DNA of 37,082 nt from CAZBZG01 sp964496245 (GTDB taxonomy: Bacteria; Planctomycetota; SZUA-567), in assembly GCA_964496245.1 (NCBI GenBank), contig CAZBZG010000004.1, positions 1 through 37,082 of the forward strand, given 5' to 3'. The notes beneath the pieces were generated by a model. The model did not search any database, had not been told where the DNA came from, and saw only the letters and a program-made list of their open reading frames with translations. Shown here in pieces: positions 17,748-25,904 of this stretch; the first letter of the stretch is position 1, and each line of letters opens with the position of its first letter. Made by a program: the position numbers and the translations under genes.

Positions 17748-19457
17748 TCACTTCTTTGCCGTTCCGCGGCGGAGCGGGCCTGCGGGGCGCTCGGGGTCGA
17801 ACCACTGCTCCCAGGTCGGTGCAAGGTAGCCGGGCACGCCCTTGAGGTCAAGCGTGAGGGGCAGGTCCTGGTAGCGGGTGTCCGGGCCTTGCTTGGTGAT
17901 CATGCGGGTCGCGCTTCCCACGGACGGGCGCAGATACCAGATCTTGTTGTCGAGTCCCGGGGGCACGCGCACCGTGCAGTCGTCTTCATTCGCGTAAAGC
18001 ACGGCCAAAACGCGGTCGGGCGCGCAGATGTCCAGGCGGAAGACGTCGGTCTCGATCCAGGCCTTGGCCTTGACCTGGAAGCGCTCGGTGCCGCGGGGCA
18101 CGAAGAAGTACCAGTTGCGCGCGCCGCAGGCGGTAAAGGAAAACCGTTTCCACCCGTCGGCCTGGTCCTGTCCCACGAGGACGAGCGGTGTGGCCGGATA
18201 GGTGAAGGTGAGGAAGCGTTCCACGTCCGCGACCGCGACGCGGCAGACGCCCCGGGCGTTTTCGAGCGTATGGCTCGGCTTGCCGTGCTTGCCGTGGATG
18301 TGCTGCATGGGCAGGGCGTCCTCGAGGATGGTGCGGCCCTTGCCGTTCGTGATCCGGACCTGCGCCCGCCTGGCGCTCTTGAAGCCCTTGCGCGGGAGGT
18401 AGGTGCCGATGCGGTACTTCAGCGCCCGGTTCTCCGGGTTCCAAAACGCATAGGTGGCTGCGCCCAGCACCTCGATCCCGTCGGGATCGCCGAGGGACGG
18501 GCAGGGCGAGAAGTGCTGCAGGTTCGGCCAGCGTTCCTCCATGCCTTCGATGCGCGCCGACTGGATGAAGGGCGTCTCGTCGTAGAGCGGAATCGCAGGC
18601 GGCTGGCCGGTCTCCGGGTCGAACCATTCTTCGGGGCTGCGCGCAAGGTACGGGGGCACGCCGTCCAGGCCGAAATTGATGTTGGAGTAATGGTGCGAAT
18701 CGCCCAGGCGCACCTCCAGGCACCAGAACCGGCCGGCTGCGCCGGGCTCGACCTCCACGTCCACGCGCTGCTCCTGGTGGTAGTTTCGGCCGCTCGTGTG
18801 CGGCGGCTGGCCCCAGAGCGCGCGAATGCGCTGCCCGCGCGGGGTGAGGATGAAGTAGCCCCAGTCTTCGCGCTGGGACATGCACCGGTCGGCCCGCATG
18901 GCTGTGCACGAAAACTCGGTCACTTCCTCGGGCACCCAGAACCACCAGCGCCGGGGCACGGACGCCTGGAAGACCACGTGCCCTTCTTTCTCGTAGAAGT
19001 GAGGCTTGCGCTTCTTGCCGTCCTCGGTCTTGATGCGCTTGCCGTCGTCCATGAGGTGCCGGCCGGGTACGCCGGTCCAGATCACGGACCGGTCGAGTGA
19101 CGACCAGACCCAGACGTTGTCCGTGGTGTGCAGCCGATAGACGCCGGCCGTGCCCGCTTTGACGTTGAGCGTCACAGTGGAGTCCTCGAGCGTGTGCTCG
19201 CCGTCGGCCACGATTGCGCCGTCGGGGTCGGTCAGGCGCAGCTTCGCTCTGTCGCGCGCCCAGGCCTGCGTGCCCCACTGCATGACGTGGACCTTGACCG
19301 TAAAGGCCTTGCCTTCGGAGTTGCTGAGGCAGATCGTGGGCGTGTAGCTCAGGAAATGCCCCCAGTCGCCGATCGCGGTTTCGGCTTGCAGAGCCGCAGC
19401 AGATGTCCAACACACGAGCAGGCTGGCGACGAGTAGCTTCCTACGAATGATGCGCAT
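17748..19457 (-). CDS. Secreted protein with an internally duplicated unknown domain
   Basis: A 569-residue exported protein; the signal peptide is RRKLLVASLLVCWTSAAALQA and GAGAGGAT precedes the ATG. I do not recognise a named family. Two halves share a pattern: RRWWFWVPEEVTEFSC with RNWYFFVPRGTERFQV, and GVPPYLARSPEEWFDPE with GVPGYLAPTWEQWFDPE. The first half ends at about residue 296, the second at about 560. The Trp/Tyr-rich beta-strand composition suggests beta-sandwich modules, perhaps carbohydrate-binding. The GH65 gene follows 51 bases downstream on the same strand, so the pair probably forms a unit in which this protein captures or presents a glycan whose fragments GH65 later uses (inference). 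Confidence 0.72.
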   Translation of the reverse strand: MRIIRRKLLVASLLVCWTSAAALQAETAIGDWGHFLSYTPTICLSNSEGKAFTVKVHVMQWGTQAWARDRAKLRLTDPDGAIVADGEHTLEDSTVTLNVKAGTAGVYRLHTTDNVWVWSSLDRSVIWTGVPGRHLMDDGKRIKTEDGKKRKPHFYEKEGHVVFQASVPRRWWFWVPEEVTEFSCTAMRADRCMSQREDWGYFILTPRGQRIRALWGQPPHTSGRNYHQEQRVDVEVEPGAAGRFWCLEVRLGDSHHYSNINFGLDGVPPYLARSPEEWFDPETGQPPAIPLYDETPFIQSARIEGMEERWPNLQHFSPCPSLGDPDGIEVLGAATYAFWNPENRALKYRIGTYLPRKGFKSARRAQVRITNGKGRTILEDALPMQHIHGKHGKPSHTLENARGVCRVAVADVERFLTFTYPATPLVLVGQDQADGWKRFSFTACGARNWYFFVPRGTERFQVKAKAWIETDVFRLDICAPDRVLAVLYANEDDCTVRVPPGLDNKIWYLRPSVGSATRMITKQGPDTRYQDLPLTLDLKGVPGYLAPTWEQWFDPERPAGPLRRGTAKK

Positions 19458-19504
19458 GGCAGATCCTCTCGTACAGACCGGGAACCGGTCGGAGCCTTTC
19501 GGAG

Positions 19505-19524
19505 GGACGCGCTTCTGCGCGTCC
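19505..19524. repeat. Perfect stem-loop GGACGCGC/GCGCGTCC
   Basis: GGACGCGC (19505-19512) pairs with GCGCGTCC (19517-19524) over a TTCT loop. It lies between the truncated gene at 19541-19702 and the next minus-strand gene. There is no T-tract on either side. It may be a dispersed hairpin or the remains of a terminator. Confidence 0.45.
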
Positions 19525-19540
19525 GCCGCGTTACACGTGA

Positions 19541-19702
19541 AGCGCGGTCGGGCAGGTCGTACGGATCCCAGGCAGCCGGCTGGGCGGGCGGGGGAGCGGG
19601 CGCATCAAACCCTGCATCAGGCGGGAGTTCGGCTGCGCCTGCCGTGTTTGCCGCCACAGCCAACAGCACAGCACAGAACGCGCGTCCGAGCCGGGTGCGC
19701 AT
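19541..19702 (-). pseudogene. 5' remnant of a secreted protein gene
   Basis: On the minus strand an ATG at 19702 follows GAGGAGG and opens a textbook signal peptide (RAFCAVLLAVAANTAGAAEL). About 30 residues of a Pro/Ala-rich mature start follow, to WDPYDLPDRA. After this the frame continues without protein character through a stem-loop and into the start of the next gene (frame stop at 19349). The strong ribosome site and a good promoter upstream show that a real gene began here; its body is gone. The remainder of the 19458-20141 interval holds only this remnant, a hairpin and two promoters facing opposite ways. Confidence 0.6.
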
Positions 19703-19834
19703 GGGATCCTCCTCTGGATGCGGGAACCGTCGGCCTGCCAGCGTGCGGGCGCGGAGCATGGTGGCGCTGCTTTTGTATGCCCCGGACCGCAGCCGGCAAA
19801 AGAACACAAGTCCTATGAGGACTCGACTGTCTGT

Positions 19835-19864
19835 AGCATACCACAGGAGCTGCGGTCCCGTCAA
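19835..19864 (-). promoter_or_regulatory. Minus-strand sigma70-type promoter
   Basis: Read on the minus strand, TTGACG (19864-19859) and TATGCT (19840-19835) have an 18-base spacer. It points at the remnant gene starting at 19702 and, beyond it, at the duplicated-domain protein and GH65, so it may now drive that operon. Confidence 0.5.
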
Positions 19865-19993
19865 GCGGATGCCCCTGTCTTTCCCGCAGACCGGCCGAGC
19901 GGCGCAAATCCACAACCGCATGCTGCCACATGGTTTGCAGTGCATCCTGTGCGCGAAGGCCTGACAGCCCGCCAATTGCGCACGAAAAATGTG

Positions 19994-20022
19994 TTGGCCG
20001 CGCACTCCGGGCGTGTTAAAGT
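19994..20022 (+). promoter_or_regulatory. Weak plus-strand promoter candidate
   Basis: TTGGCC (19994-19999) and TAAAGT (20017-20022), spacer 17, about 120 bases upstream of the ATG at 20142. The -35 box matches only partly. Confidence 0.3.
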
Positions 20023-20141
20023 ACACAGAAAGTCATTTGAGGAATTGTGGGCGCTGCGCCGGGTCCCTGAGAAGGGCGTGCGAGGCGCGCCGCTGCCCGG
20101 GCTTCCCAACGACTCACCCTCTGCCTGCAGAAGATTCCATC

Positions 20142-21914
20142 ATGCATGTGAACGCCCGCGTGCTCTCGTTCTGCCTGATCGCTCTCGTGCTCTCTGTCTG
20201 GAGCTCCCCGTCGCGGGCGGCCCACGGCGGTGCGCGGCTGCCCATCGGTTCCTTCACGGCTTCGCGCATGGACGCGCCCACGCTCGACGGCAAAGTCACG
20301 GAAGGCGAATGGGACCGCGCGCTCATCACCTCAGGGCTGATGACGCCCTTCGGCCAGGAACTCCAGCACGCCAAGACCACGATCGGTTTCGGGTTCGACG
20401 ACGAGCGCTTCTTCTTCCTCGTGCGGTGCATGCGCGGCGACCGCGAGTGGAAGCTCTGGAAGCGCGTGCGCGAGAACGACGACTACAACTTCGGCGATCC
20501 GTCGATCGAGATCTGGGTGACCCCGCCCACGCTCGTGCCCGAGACGTACCAGAACGTGATCAACACCTACCCGGCCGTGCTCGACCAGAAGATGATCCCC
20601 ACGCGGGGGTACACGGCCCAGGGCTGGAAAGGCCAGTGGGAACTGGGGGTGACCGAGAGCGAGACCGAGTACATCATCGAGGCAGCCGTGCCCATTCGCG
20701 ATTTCGGCTTCCAGAAGGTGGAAGACGGCGATGTCTGGCGCTTTCTCTTCTGCCGTACCAGCCCGGGGACCAAGCCCCGCGCGCAGGCCTCGTGGTCGCT
20801 CACCCAGGGGTTTGCCGAGCTCAACCAGCACCCGCCGGTGCGGCTCAAGCACGACGAGACCGTGATCCAGGTGCGCAACGTGAGCTCGCTCCTGAGCGGG
20901 AATTACGACCTTCCCATCACGGTGGTGGCGCCGCGCACGTCCGCAGCCTCGATCGAATTGGCCCTGCGCTGGCACGAGGGTCCGGAGCCGAAGGGCGGGG
21001 ACGTGGAGACCAAGAAGGTCGAGCTCCAGGCAGGCGGACGTGAAACCATTCATTATAAGGGAACGCGCAAAGGCAAGGGCAACCTCACGGTCACGGCCGC
21101 CAAGGCAGACGGGAGCCTGCTCTTTCGCCAGAGCTTCCCCTATAAGGTGAGCGGGTGGGCGCCCCAGAAGCCGGTCAGGCCCGAGAAAGCCAAGGCTGCG
21201 CCCGAACTCGACGTCATGGCCAAGTACGGGCCCGAGTCGAACGTCATCATCCTGCGCGCGGACATCATCGATCTAGTCGGCGTGGATCAGCTCAAGCGCA
21301 TGCGCCTGGTGGCGGTGCGGGACGGTGAGGAGATTCCGATCGATCCCTCTGCGCCCACGGTCACGCGCGAAGTCGAGAACCAGGTCGATTTCAAGGGCAA
21401 CGGCACGGGCGCGGGCCTCGAACTCTCGGTCGAGGGGCGTGTGGAGTTCGACGGATACGTGCTGAACGACCTCACCATCGCACCGGCGGGCGAGAGTGCC
21501 AAGGTGGACAAGCTCTACCTCGAAGTCGTGCTCCCCGAGCGCGAAGCCACGCATTTTTGCACCATGGCCGGCGGCTGGGCGGCTGTGCATGACCGCACGC
21601 CCGAGTATTGGTCGAGCCAGCGGACGGCCTCCGGCATGCTGATCGGCGACTTCGTTCCTTACATCTGGCTGACGAACTCGGACCGCGGTTTCCTCTGGGT
21701 GGCGGCTCCTCCACGTGCGCGGGCGGGGTCATGACCATGATGTGCCAGTCCCAGCGGCACCGCACGCCGTGGGAGCCCAAGCACACCCACCAGTTCGTCG
21801 GCTGGATCCAGGCGCACGACATCGTGCCCGAGCAGGTGCGCTGGCACAATCGGCGGCGGCCGCAGCGCGATCGACGCGATCGACGACGTGCGCTGCTGGC
21901 GGGAGGCGGAGTGA
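20142..21914 (+). pseudogene. Secreted CBM9-like / glycosidase-like protein, broken at about 21711 and 21848
   Basis: The ATG at 20142 opens a signal peptide (FCLIALVLSVWSSPSRAA). A CBM9-like domain follows (PTLDGKVTEGEWDRALI, DDERFFFLVRC) to about residue 235, then a beta-rich region that reaches IWLTNSDRGFLWVAAP near residue 523. In the paralogues at 2939 and 7096 the equivalent motif is followed by several hundred more residues. Here the original frame stops at 21734. Protein-like sequence reappears in another frame (GGVMTMMCQSQRHRTPWEP to VRWHN, about 21714-21848) and again in the first frame as SAIDAIDDVRCWREAE, ending at 21914. The last piece resembles the end of a LamG domain (IDDVRxW). 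At least two lesions are present, so the gene is a mosaic of pieces with large parts missing. No functional full-length product is expected. Confidence 0.65.
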
Positions 21915-21963
21915 ACACGGTACGTTGTTCGCATCAATGGAAGCGGGCACAAGGAGGATTGCC

Positions 21964-22542
21964 ATGACGAATCGTCTGCGTATACGCGCGGGATTGTGCG
22001 GCCTCGTCGCGTCACTCATCCTCAGCGCCTGGCTGGGTGCAGCCGGCGATCTGCGGGCCGGCGAGCTCCAGGCCGCGGTCGGGCCTAAGGGGCTGACCGC
22101 GCTTAACTGGGCGGGCGCGGATCTGCTCAAACGCGGCACGCCCGAAGTCCGCTTCGTGATCCTGGAACAGCAGTCAGAGGGCAAGACCGCGGGCAAAGAG
22201 GCGCTCGTGGCCGAAGGACCCATGACCGCATACAGTTTCGAAAAGATCATGGGCGACAAGCCCGAGGTGCGCGCCGGCGCGGACGCCGGCGCGGACGAGA
22301 GTCTCGTGTACGACTACGCGTGGGGGTCCGTCTCGTTCGCGTACAAGGCCCGCCCCGACCGGCTCGAGCTCACAACCACGATCCAGAACGACTCGGACCG
22401 CACCATCGCCATGTTCGCGCGGCAGCTGCAGGGTGAAGACGGCTTGGCGCCGCGCACGGTCCTCGGCTTCCAGCGCCGCGACGAGGACGCGGTGTGGCCG
22501 CCGGTAGCCGAGGCGCCGGCCCGGGCGCCGCAACAGGTCTGA
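21964..22542 (+). pseudogene. Short secreted protein, probably a 5' fragment
   Basis: AAGGAGG (21951-21957) precedes the ATG at 21964. A signal peptide (GLVASLILSAWLGAAGDLRA) leads into a beta-strand-rich region (ELQAAVGPKGLTALNWAGAD, then YDYAWGSVSFAYKARPDRLE). From about residue 175 the sequence degenerates (WPPVAEAPARAPQQV) and stops at 22542, giving 192 residues. The N-terminal pattern looks like the opening module of a much larger exported protein, as in the neighbouring genes, so I suspect a 3' deletion. It remains possible that it is a complete small protein; no family is recognised. Confidence 0.5.
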
Positions 22543-22582
22543 GCCGCAGAGCCAAACGGAGCCGAGAGCACAGGGAGAAACG

Positions 22583-23373
22583 ATGCCCGAAGTCGGATGC
22601 AGAACCCACGGGCGGATGTCCGCGTGCGCGACGAGCCACGCGTACCCGACGCGACGCCTGGCCGGCCGTGGATTCACGCTTGTGGAACTGCTCGTGGTGA
22701 TCGCCATCCTCTCCATCCTGGCGATGCTGCTGCTGCCGGTGCTGAGCGAGGCCGTGCTCCAGGCCCGCCTCGTCTCCTGCATGCACAACAATCGCCAGCT
22801 CTACACCGCTCTCGTGGGATACAAGGACGACCACGCGGATCAGATCCCGCCCTGGCACGGCGGGGGCGATGGCAACATGAACTACCTGTACGCGTATCGC
22901 TGGTTCTGGTCGCCCAAGATCCGCATGGGCTGGGGCGGCTACCTCTTCCGCACCGGCATGCTCGACTCCTCGGCCGTGCGCCTCTTCGAATGCCCGGACA
23001 CCGAAGGCACGAACCGCTCGAACATCCGCAGCGGCTTCAACAGGCTCTACACCATTCCCCCGACTCAGTGGCAGCAGAGCCTCAACACGAGCGCGTGGGG
23101 GCACTACTCGCTCTATGCGTACGGACGCTTCGGCAACATCGCGTCGAGCCGTCGAATCATGCTCTGCGAAACGGTCGTCACCTTCTGCCGGCCGGAGGGG
23201 GAAGGCGATCCCGAGGGCAGCCACGGCCGCATCCTGCGCAAGCACGGCGACTGGCCGTACAATCTCGATCCATACCAGCCCAAAGGACACCACTACGTGG
23301 GCCCTGGCCCAGCAACGACCGGACCAGTTGGGGGTTCTGGACCGTGTTCAACAAGGTGTTGCAGGACCAGTGA
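22583..23373 (+). pseudogene. Type II/IV pseudopilin-like protein, frame lost at about 23300
   Basis: The start follows GGGAGAAAC. After a long, Arg-containing leader comes the prepilin cleavage motif GRGFTLVELLVVIAILSILAM (cleavage after the Gly before Phe), then the N-terminal helix and a globular head. The type is the pseudopilin family amplified in PVC bacteria. The head reads coherently to PYNLDPYQPKGHHYVGPG. The expected H-x9-DG stretch should follow but does not; the likely C-terminus NDRTSWGFWTVFNKVLQDQ appears in another frame and stops at 23371-23373. A small deletion with frame shift around 23300-23312 best explains this. In the unshifted frame translation runs on into the next pseudopilin. 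Confidence 0.65.
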
Positions 23374-23389
23374 GACGGAGGGGCTCTCA

Positions 23390-23743
23390 ATGGATGACAC
23401 TGAACGGATGCGTATTCTGCGCCAAGGGTTTACCTTGGTGGAGTTGTTGGTCGTGATCGCCGTGATCAGCCTCCTGGTGGCCATGCTCATGCCGAGCCTG
23501 CGCCATGCGGTGAAGCTGGCGCGGCGGACGAGCTGTCTCAGCGACTGCAAGCAGAACTACACTGGCATCCTCACCTTTTGCGACGACAACAAGGGCGACA
23601 TGCCCGCTGTTGCGGTTCTGCATTGGGCTACCCATCAATGGGTTGCAGAACGGGCGGGAAACTGTAGCGCGGGACTCGCGCCAACCGCGCGCGCAGGGGC
23701 TGCCCGCGATTTCTGCTTGACAAAGCGCCGGGCGACCGCGTAG
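23390..23743 (+). pseudogene. Second pseudopilin-like gene, 3' truncated
   Basis: GGAGGGG (23377-23383) precedes the ATG at 23390. The prepilin motif RQGFTLVELLVVIAVISLLV is followed by the helix and CLSDCKQNYTGILTFCDDNKGDM. After about residue 80 the sequence loses protein character, passes through an inverted repeat (23615-23651) and stops at 23743, inside the -10 box of the next gene's promoter. A full-length member would be about 200-300 residues, so the 3' part is missing. It lies 17 bases after the first pseudopilin and would have been cotranscribed. Confidence 0.6.
23615..23651. repeat. Inverted repeat at the end of the pseudopilin fragment
   Basis: GTTCTGCA (23615-23622) faces TGCAGAAC (23644-23651), with further partial pairing between them (TTGGG with CCCA). 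No T-tract follows. It sits where the pseudopilin coding sequence fades, so it may mark the deletion junction or an old terminator. Confidence 0.4.
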
Positions 23744-23746
23744 ACT
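23717..23746 (+). promoter_or_regulatory. Sigma70-type promoter of the 23853 gene
   Basis: A perfect TTGACA (23717-23722) and TAGACT (23741-23746), spacer 18. It lies 106 bases upstream of the ATG at 23853. The same -10 hexamer occurs in the ferritin-like gene's promoter. Confidence 0.65.
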
Positions 23747-23852
23747 CACAGGTGGCATACGGGGAACGAGCGGCAACGGTAGGGCCCGCCCTCCGCGGGA
23801 AGCGACGAGAAAGCGGGCGAAAGCCAACGGACAGCCGAAGGGAGATCTGGCC

Positions 23853-25700
23853 ATGCGGCTTCTCGTGGTGATGGGTATCGCATTTGTCTCCTTGACAGCT
23901 GCGGACAGCGCTGCTCGGGCAGCCGATGCGGATGACAAGGAACAGGTGATCGCCAAGGCTGTCCTGGTCGAGGCGCAGGCGCGCAGCCTGTACGAACAGG
24001 CGCAAGCGCGCATGGCCGACGGGCGGACCGGCGACGCCATCCGGCTGGCCGACGAAGCGTTCGACAAGTTGAACCGCATGATGCGGGAACTCGGTCAGGC
24101 CGGCGTGAATCCGGGCCACAATGCCATCGTGCTCGAGGTCTTCCGGCTGACGCGGGAAGTCTCCACGGCCCGGGCGCAGTACCGCAAGCAGAAGACGGTG
24201 GCGGACGATCCCACGAACCAGCGCAACGTCGAAGGGGATGCGCAACCGCCCAAACCGCCGGCCGATGGTTCGCGCGCCGACATCCCTTCCGAGGAAGCCC
24301 GGCAGAAGGCTCTGGCCGAGGTGAAGGACGTCTTCAAGGAGCGCTACGCCCAGAAGGACCGGGCGACACAGCTGGCCCTGGCCCGCGAACTCTCGGTGGT
24401 CGGTCGAAAGACCAAGGACGATCCGGTCACACGGTACGTGCTCTTCTGCCAGGCGCGGGACCTGGCCCTGGCCTGCGGAGAGATCCTGGAAGCACTCAAG
24501 CAGGTGGACTGGCTCGCCGCCTATTACAAGGTGCCGCGCATCCGCGAGAAGGGCGAGGTGCTGAACCGCTTCGGCAAGCAGGCCGAGGACCCGAAGCAGC
24601 TCGCAGCCGTGGCCGAGGGGTTCGGGCGGCTCAGCCGCGAGGCCCTGGAAGGGGACGACTACCGCATGGGCGCGGCCGCGCTCAAGGCGGCTACGCACTA
24701 TGCCGAAGAGGCCGGGGACAAGGACCTCCTCGCGCATCTCGCCGAGCGCGAGGCAGACGTCCAGAAGCAGCGCGTGCACTACGAGAAAACGGTCGCGCCG
24801 GCGCTCGAGACGCTCAAGGCTACTCCCAAGAACGCGAAAGCCCATGACACGGTCGGCCGGTACTTCGCGTTCATCAAGAACGACTGGCAGAAGGGGCTCA
24901 CGCACCTGAAACACTCGGCGGACGAGACCCTGCGCGGACTCGCGGCCAAGGATCTGGCCGGGCCAGGCCAGGGCAAGGCCATGGCCGATCTGGCCGACGG
25001 CTGGTGGGACCTCGCAGAGGACACGGCGGCCGGTCCTGCCAAGAAGAGCTTCCGCCAGCGTGCCGTGCATTGGTACGAGAAGGCGCTGCCCAAACTGAGC
25101 GGCTTTGCCGCCAGCAAGGCGCGCAAGCGATTGGAGGCGGCCGGCGCGAAAGTCTCTTCGCAGGCATCAGAAGCGGCCGACGCCAAGCCCAAGGAATCTT
25201 CCGGCCCGAAGCAGCGGGTGGAGTTCAAGTTCCGGTGGCGCGGCGGCATGGAGCCGGACAAGCTCACGTCGGACTGGGACCTCAGCACCAAGGCCAAGGT
25301 CATGGGGCAGGTCGGCGTCAGCTCGGGCGACCGGTTCGAGGGGTTTTCGATCACGACCAAATACGCGGTGGCCAATTTCGCGCTCGATCTCGAAGGTGTA
25401 AACCGGGCCAACAAGGATCGGGTGCGCGTGAGTTTGGGCAGCCAGGTGGTCTGGAGCGGTTCGTTCAAACGCCCGGGCTACTGGAGCAGAACGGATGCCT
25501 TGCGCAGTCGGAAGTGGGAGCTGGAAATACGGCGTGAGGGAGATCGGCTCCGCGTGAAGTGGCTCGGCAAGACCACCAAGGTGCAGGCGCCCGCGGAGCC
25601 GGCCAAGCTCACCGTCGAGGCGGGGCGCACGAGCAACTGGGTCGACGAGGAACAGCCCGCACTCAAAAAGATCGGATTGGCCGGGATCAAACTCGAGTGA
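23853..25700 (+). CDS. Secreted helical-repeat protein of planctomycete type
   Basis: A 615-residue protein with a signal peptide (GIAFVSLTAADSAARAA), starting 8 bases after GAAGGGAG. Residues about 25-120 are helical. Residues about 150-440 are alpha-helical repeats with the pattern RELSVVGRKTKDDPVTRYV, ARDLALACGEILEALKQVDW, FIKNDWQKGLTHLKHSAD, DLADGWWDLAE and AVHWYEKALPKLSG. I recognise this arrangement from exported proteins of planctomycetes and relatives, where it often precedes other modules; its function is not known. Residues about 455-615 are a beta-rich C-terminal domain (FRWRGGMEPDKLTSDW, VNRANKDRVRVSLGSQ). It has its own promoter and terminator and is intact, unlike the genes just upstream. 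Confidence 0.8.
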   Translation: MRLLVVMGIAFVSLTAADSAARAADADDKEQVIAKAVLVEAQARSLYEQAQARMADGRTGDAIRLADEAFDKLNRMMRELGQAGVNPGHNAIVLEVFRLTREVSTARAQYRKQKTVADDPTNQRNVEGDAQPPKPPADGSRADIPSEEARQKALAEVKDVFKERYAQKDRATQLALARELSVVGRKTKDDPVTRYVLFCQARDLALACGEILEALKQVDWLAAYYKVPRIREKGEVLNRFGKQAEDPKQLAAVAEGFGRLSREALEGDDYRMGAAALKAATHYAEEAGDKDLLAHLAEREADVQKQRVHYEKTVAPALETLKATPKNAKAHDTVGRYFAFIKNDWQKGLTHLKHSADETLRGLAAKDLAGPGQGKAMADLADGWWDLAEDTAAGPAKKSFRQRAVHWYEKALPKLSGFAASKARKRLEAAGAKVSSQASEAADAKPKESSGPKQRVEFKFRWRGGMEPDKLTSDWDLSTKAKVMGQVGVSSGDRFEGFSITTKYAVANFALDLEGVNRANKDRVRVSLGSQVVWSGSFKRPGYWSRTDALRSRKWELEIRREGDRLRVKWLGKTTKVQAPAEPAKLTVEAGRTSNWVDEEQPALKKIGLAGIKLE

Positions 25701-25751
25701 CGGGTTTGTGGCTGGGGGGAGGCAAGAGCGAAGCGAGGGACTCGGGAACGG

Positions 25752-25790
25752 AGAAGCCCACAGGCAGACGGCTTGTGGGCTTCTTTGTTG
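25752..25790 (+). terminator. Rho-independent terminator after the 23853 gene
   Basis: AGAAGCCCACA (25752-25762) pairs perfectly with TGTGGGCTTCT (25774-25784); the loop is 11 bases and a short T-rich tail (TTGTTG) follows. It lies 51 bases after the stop codon. Confidence 0.7.
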
Positions 25791-25904
25791 CGGCTGCGCA
25801 CCGAGCCCCCCGGGTCGTTTTGTCGCCGCGCCTCGAATCGACCTCGCCAGAATGGCTCATGCGTCCGCCTATTTGCGATGGGCTGTACTCAGCATGCTAC
25901 ACGG

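Noticed and set aside
15510..19100. Long plus-strand frames opposite the GH65 gene and the duplicated-domain protein (15510-17186, 17739-19100)
   Set aside because: The minus strand has the signal peptide, ribosome sites and GH65 motifs; the plus-strand products show no recognisable features.
22583..23743. Genuine fusion of two pseudopilins
   Set aside because: The second has its own ribosome site and start, and the first gene's natural C-terminus is visible in another frame, so the read-through is secondary.
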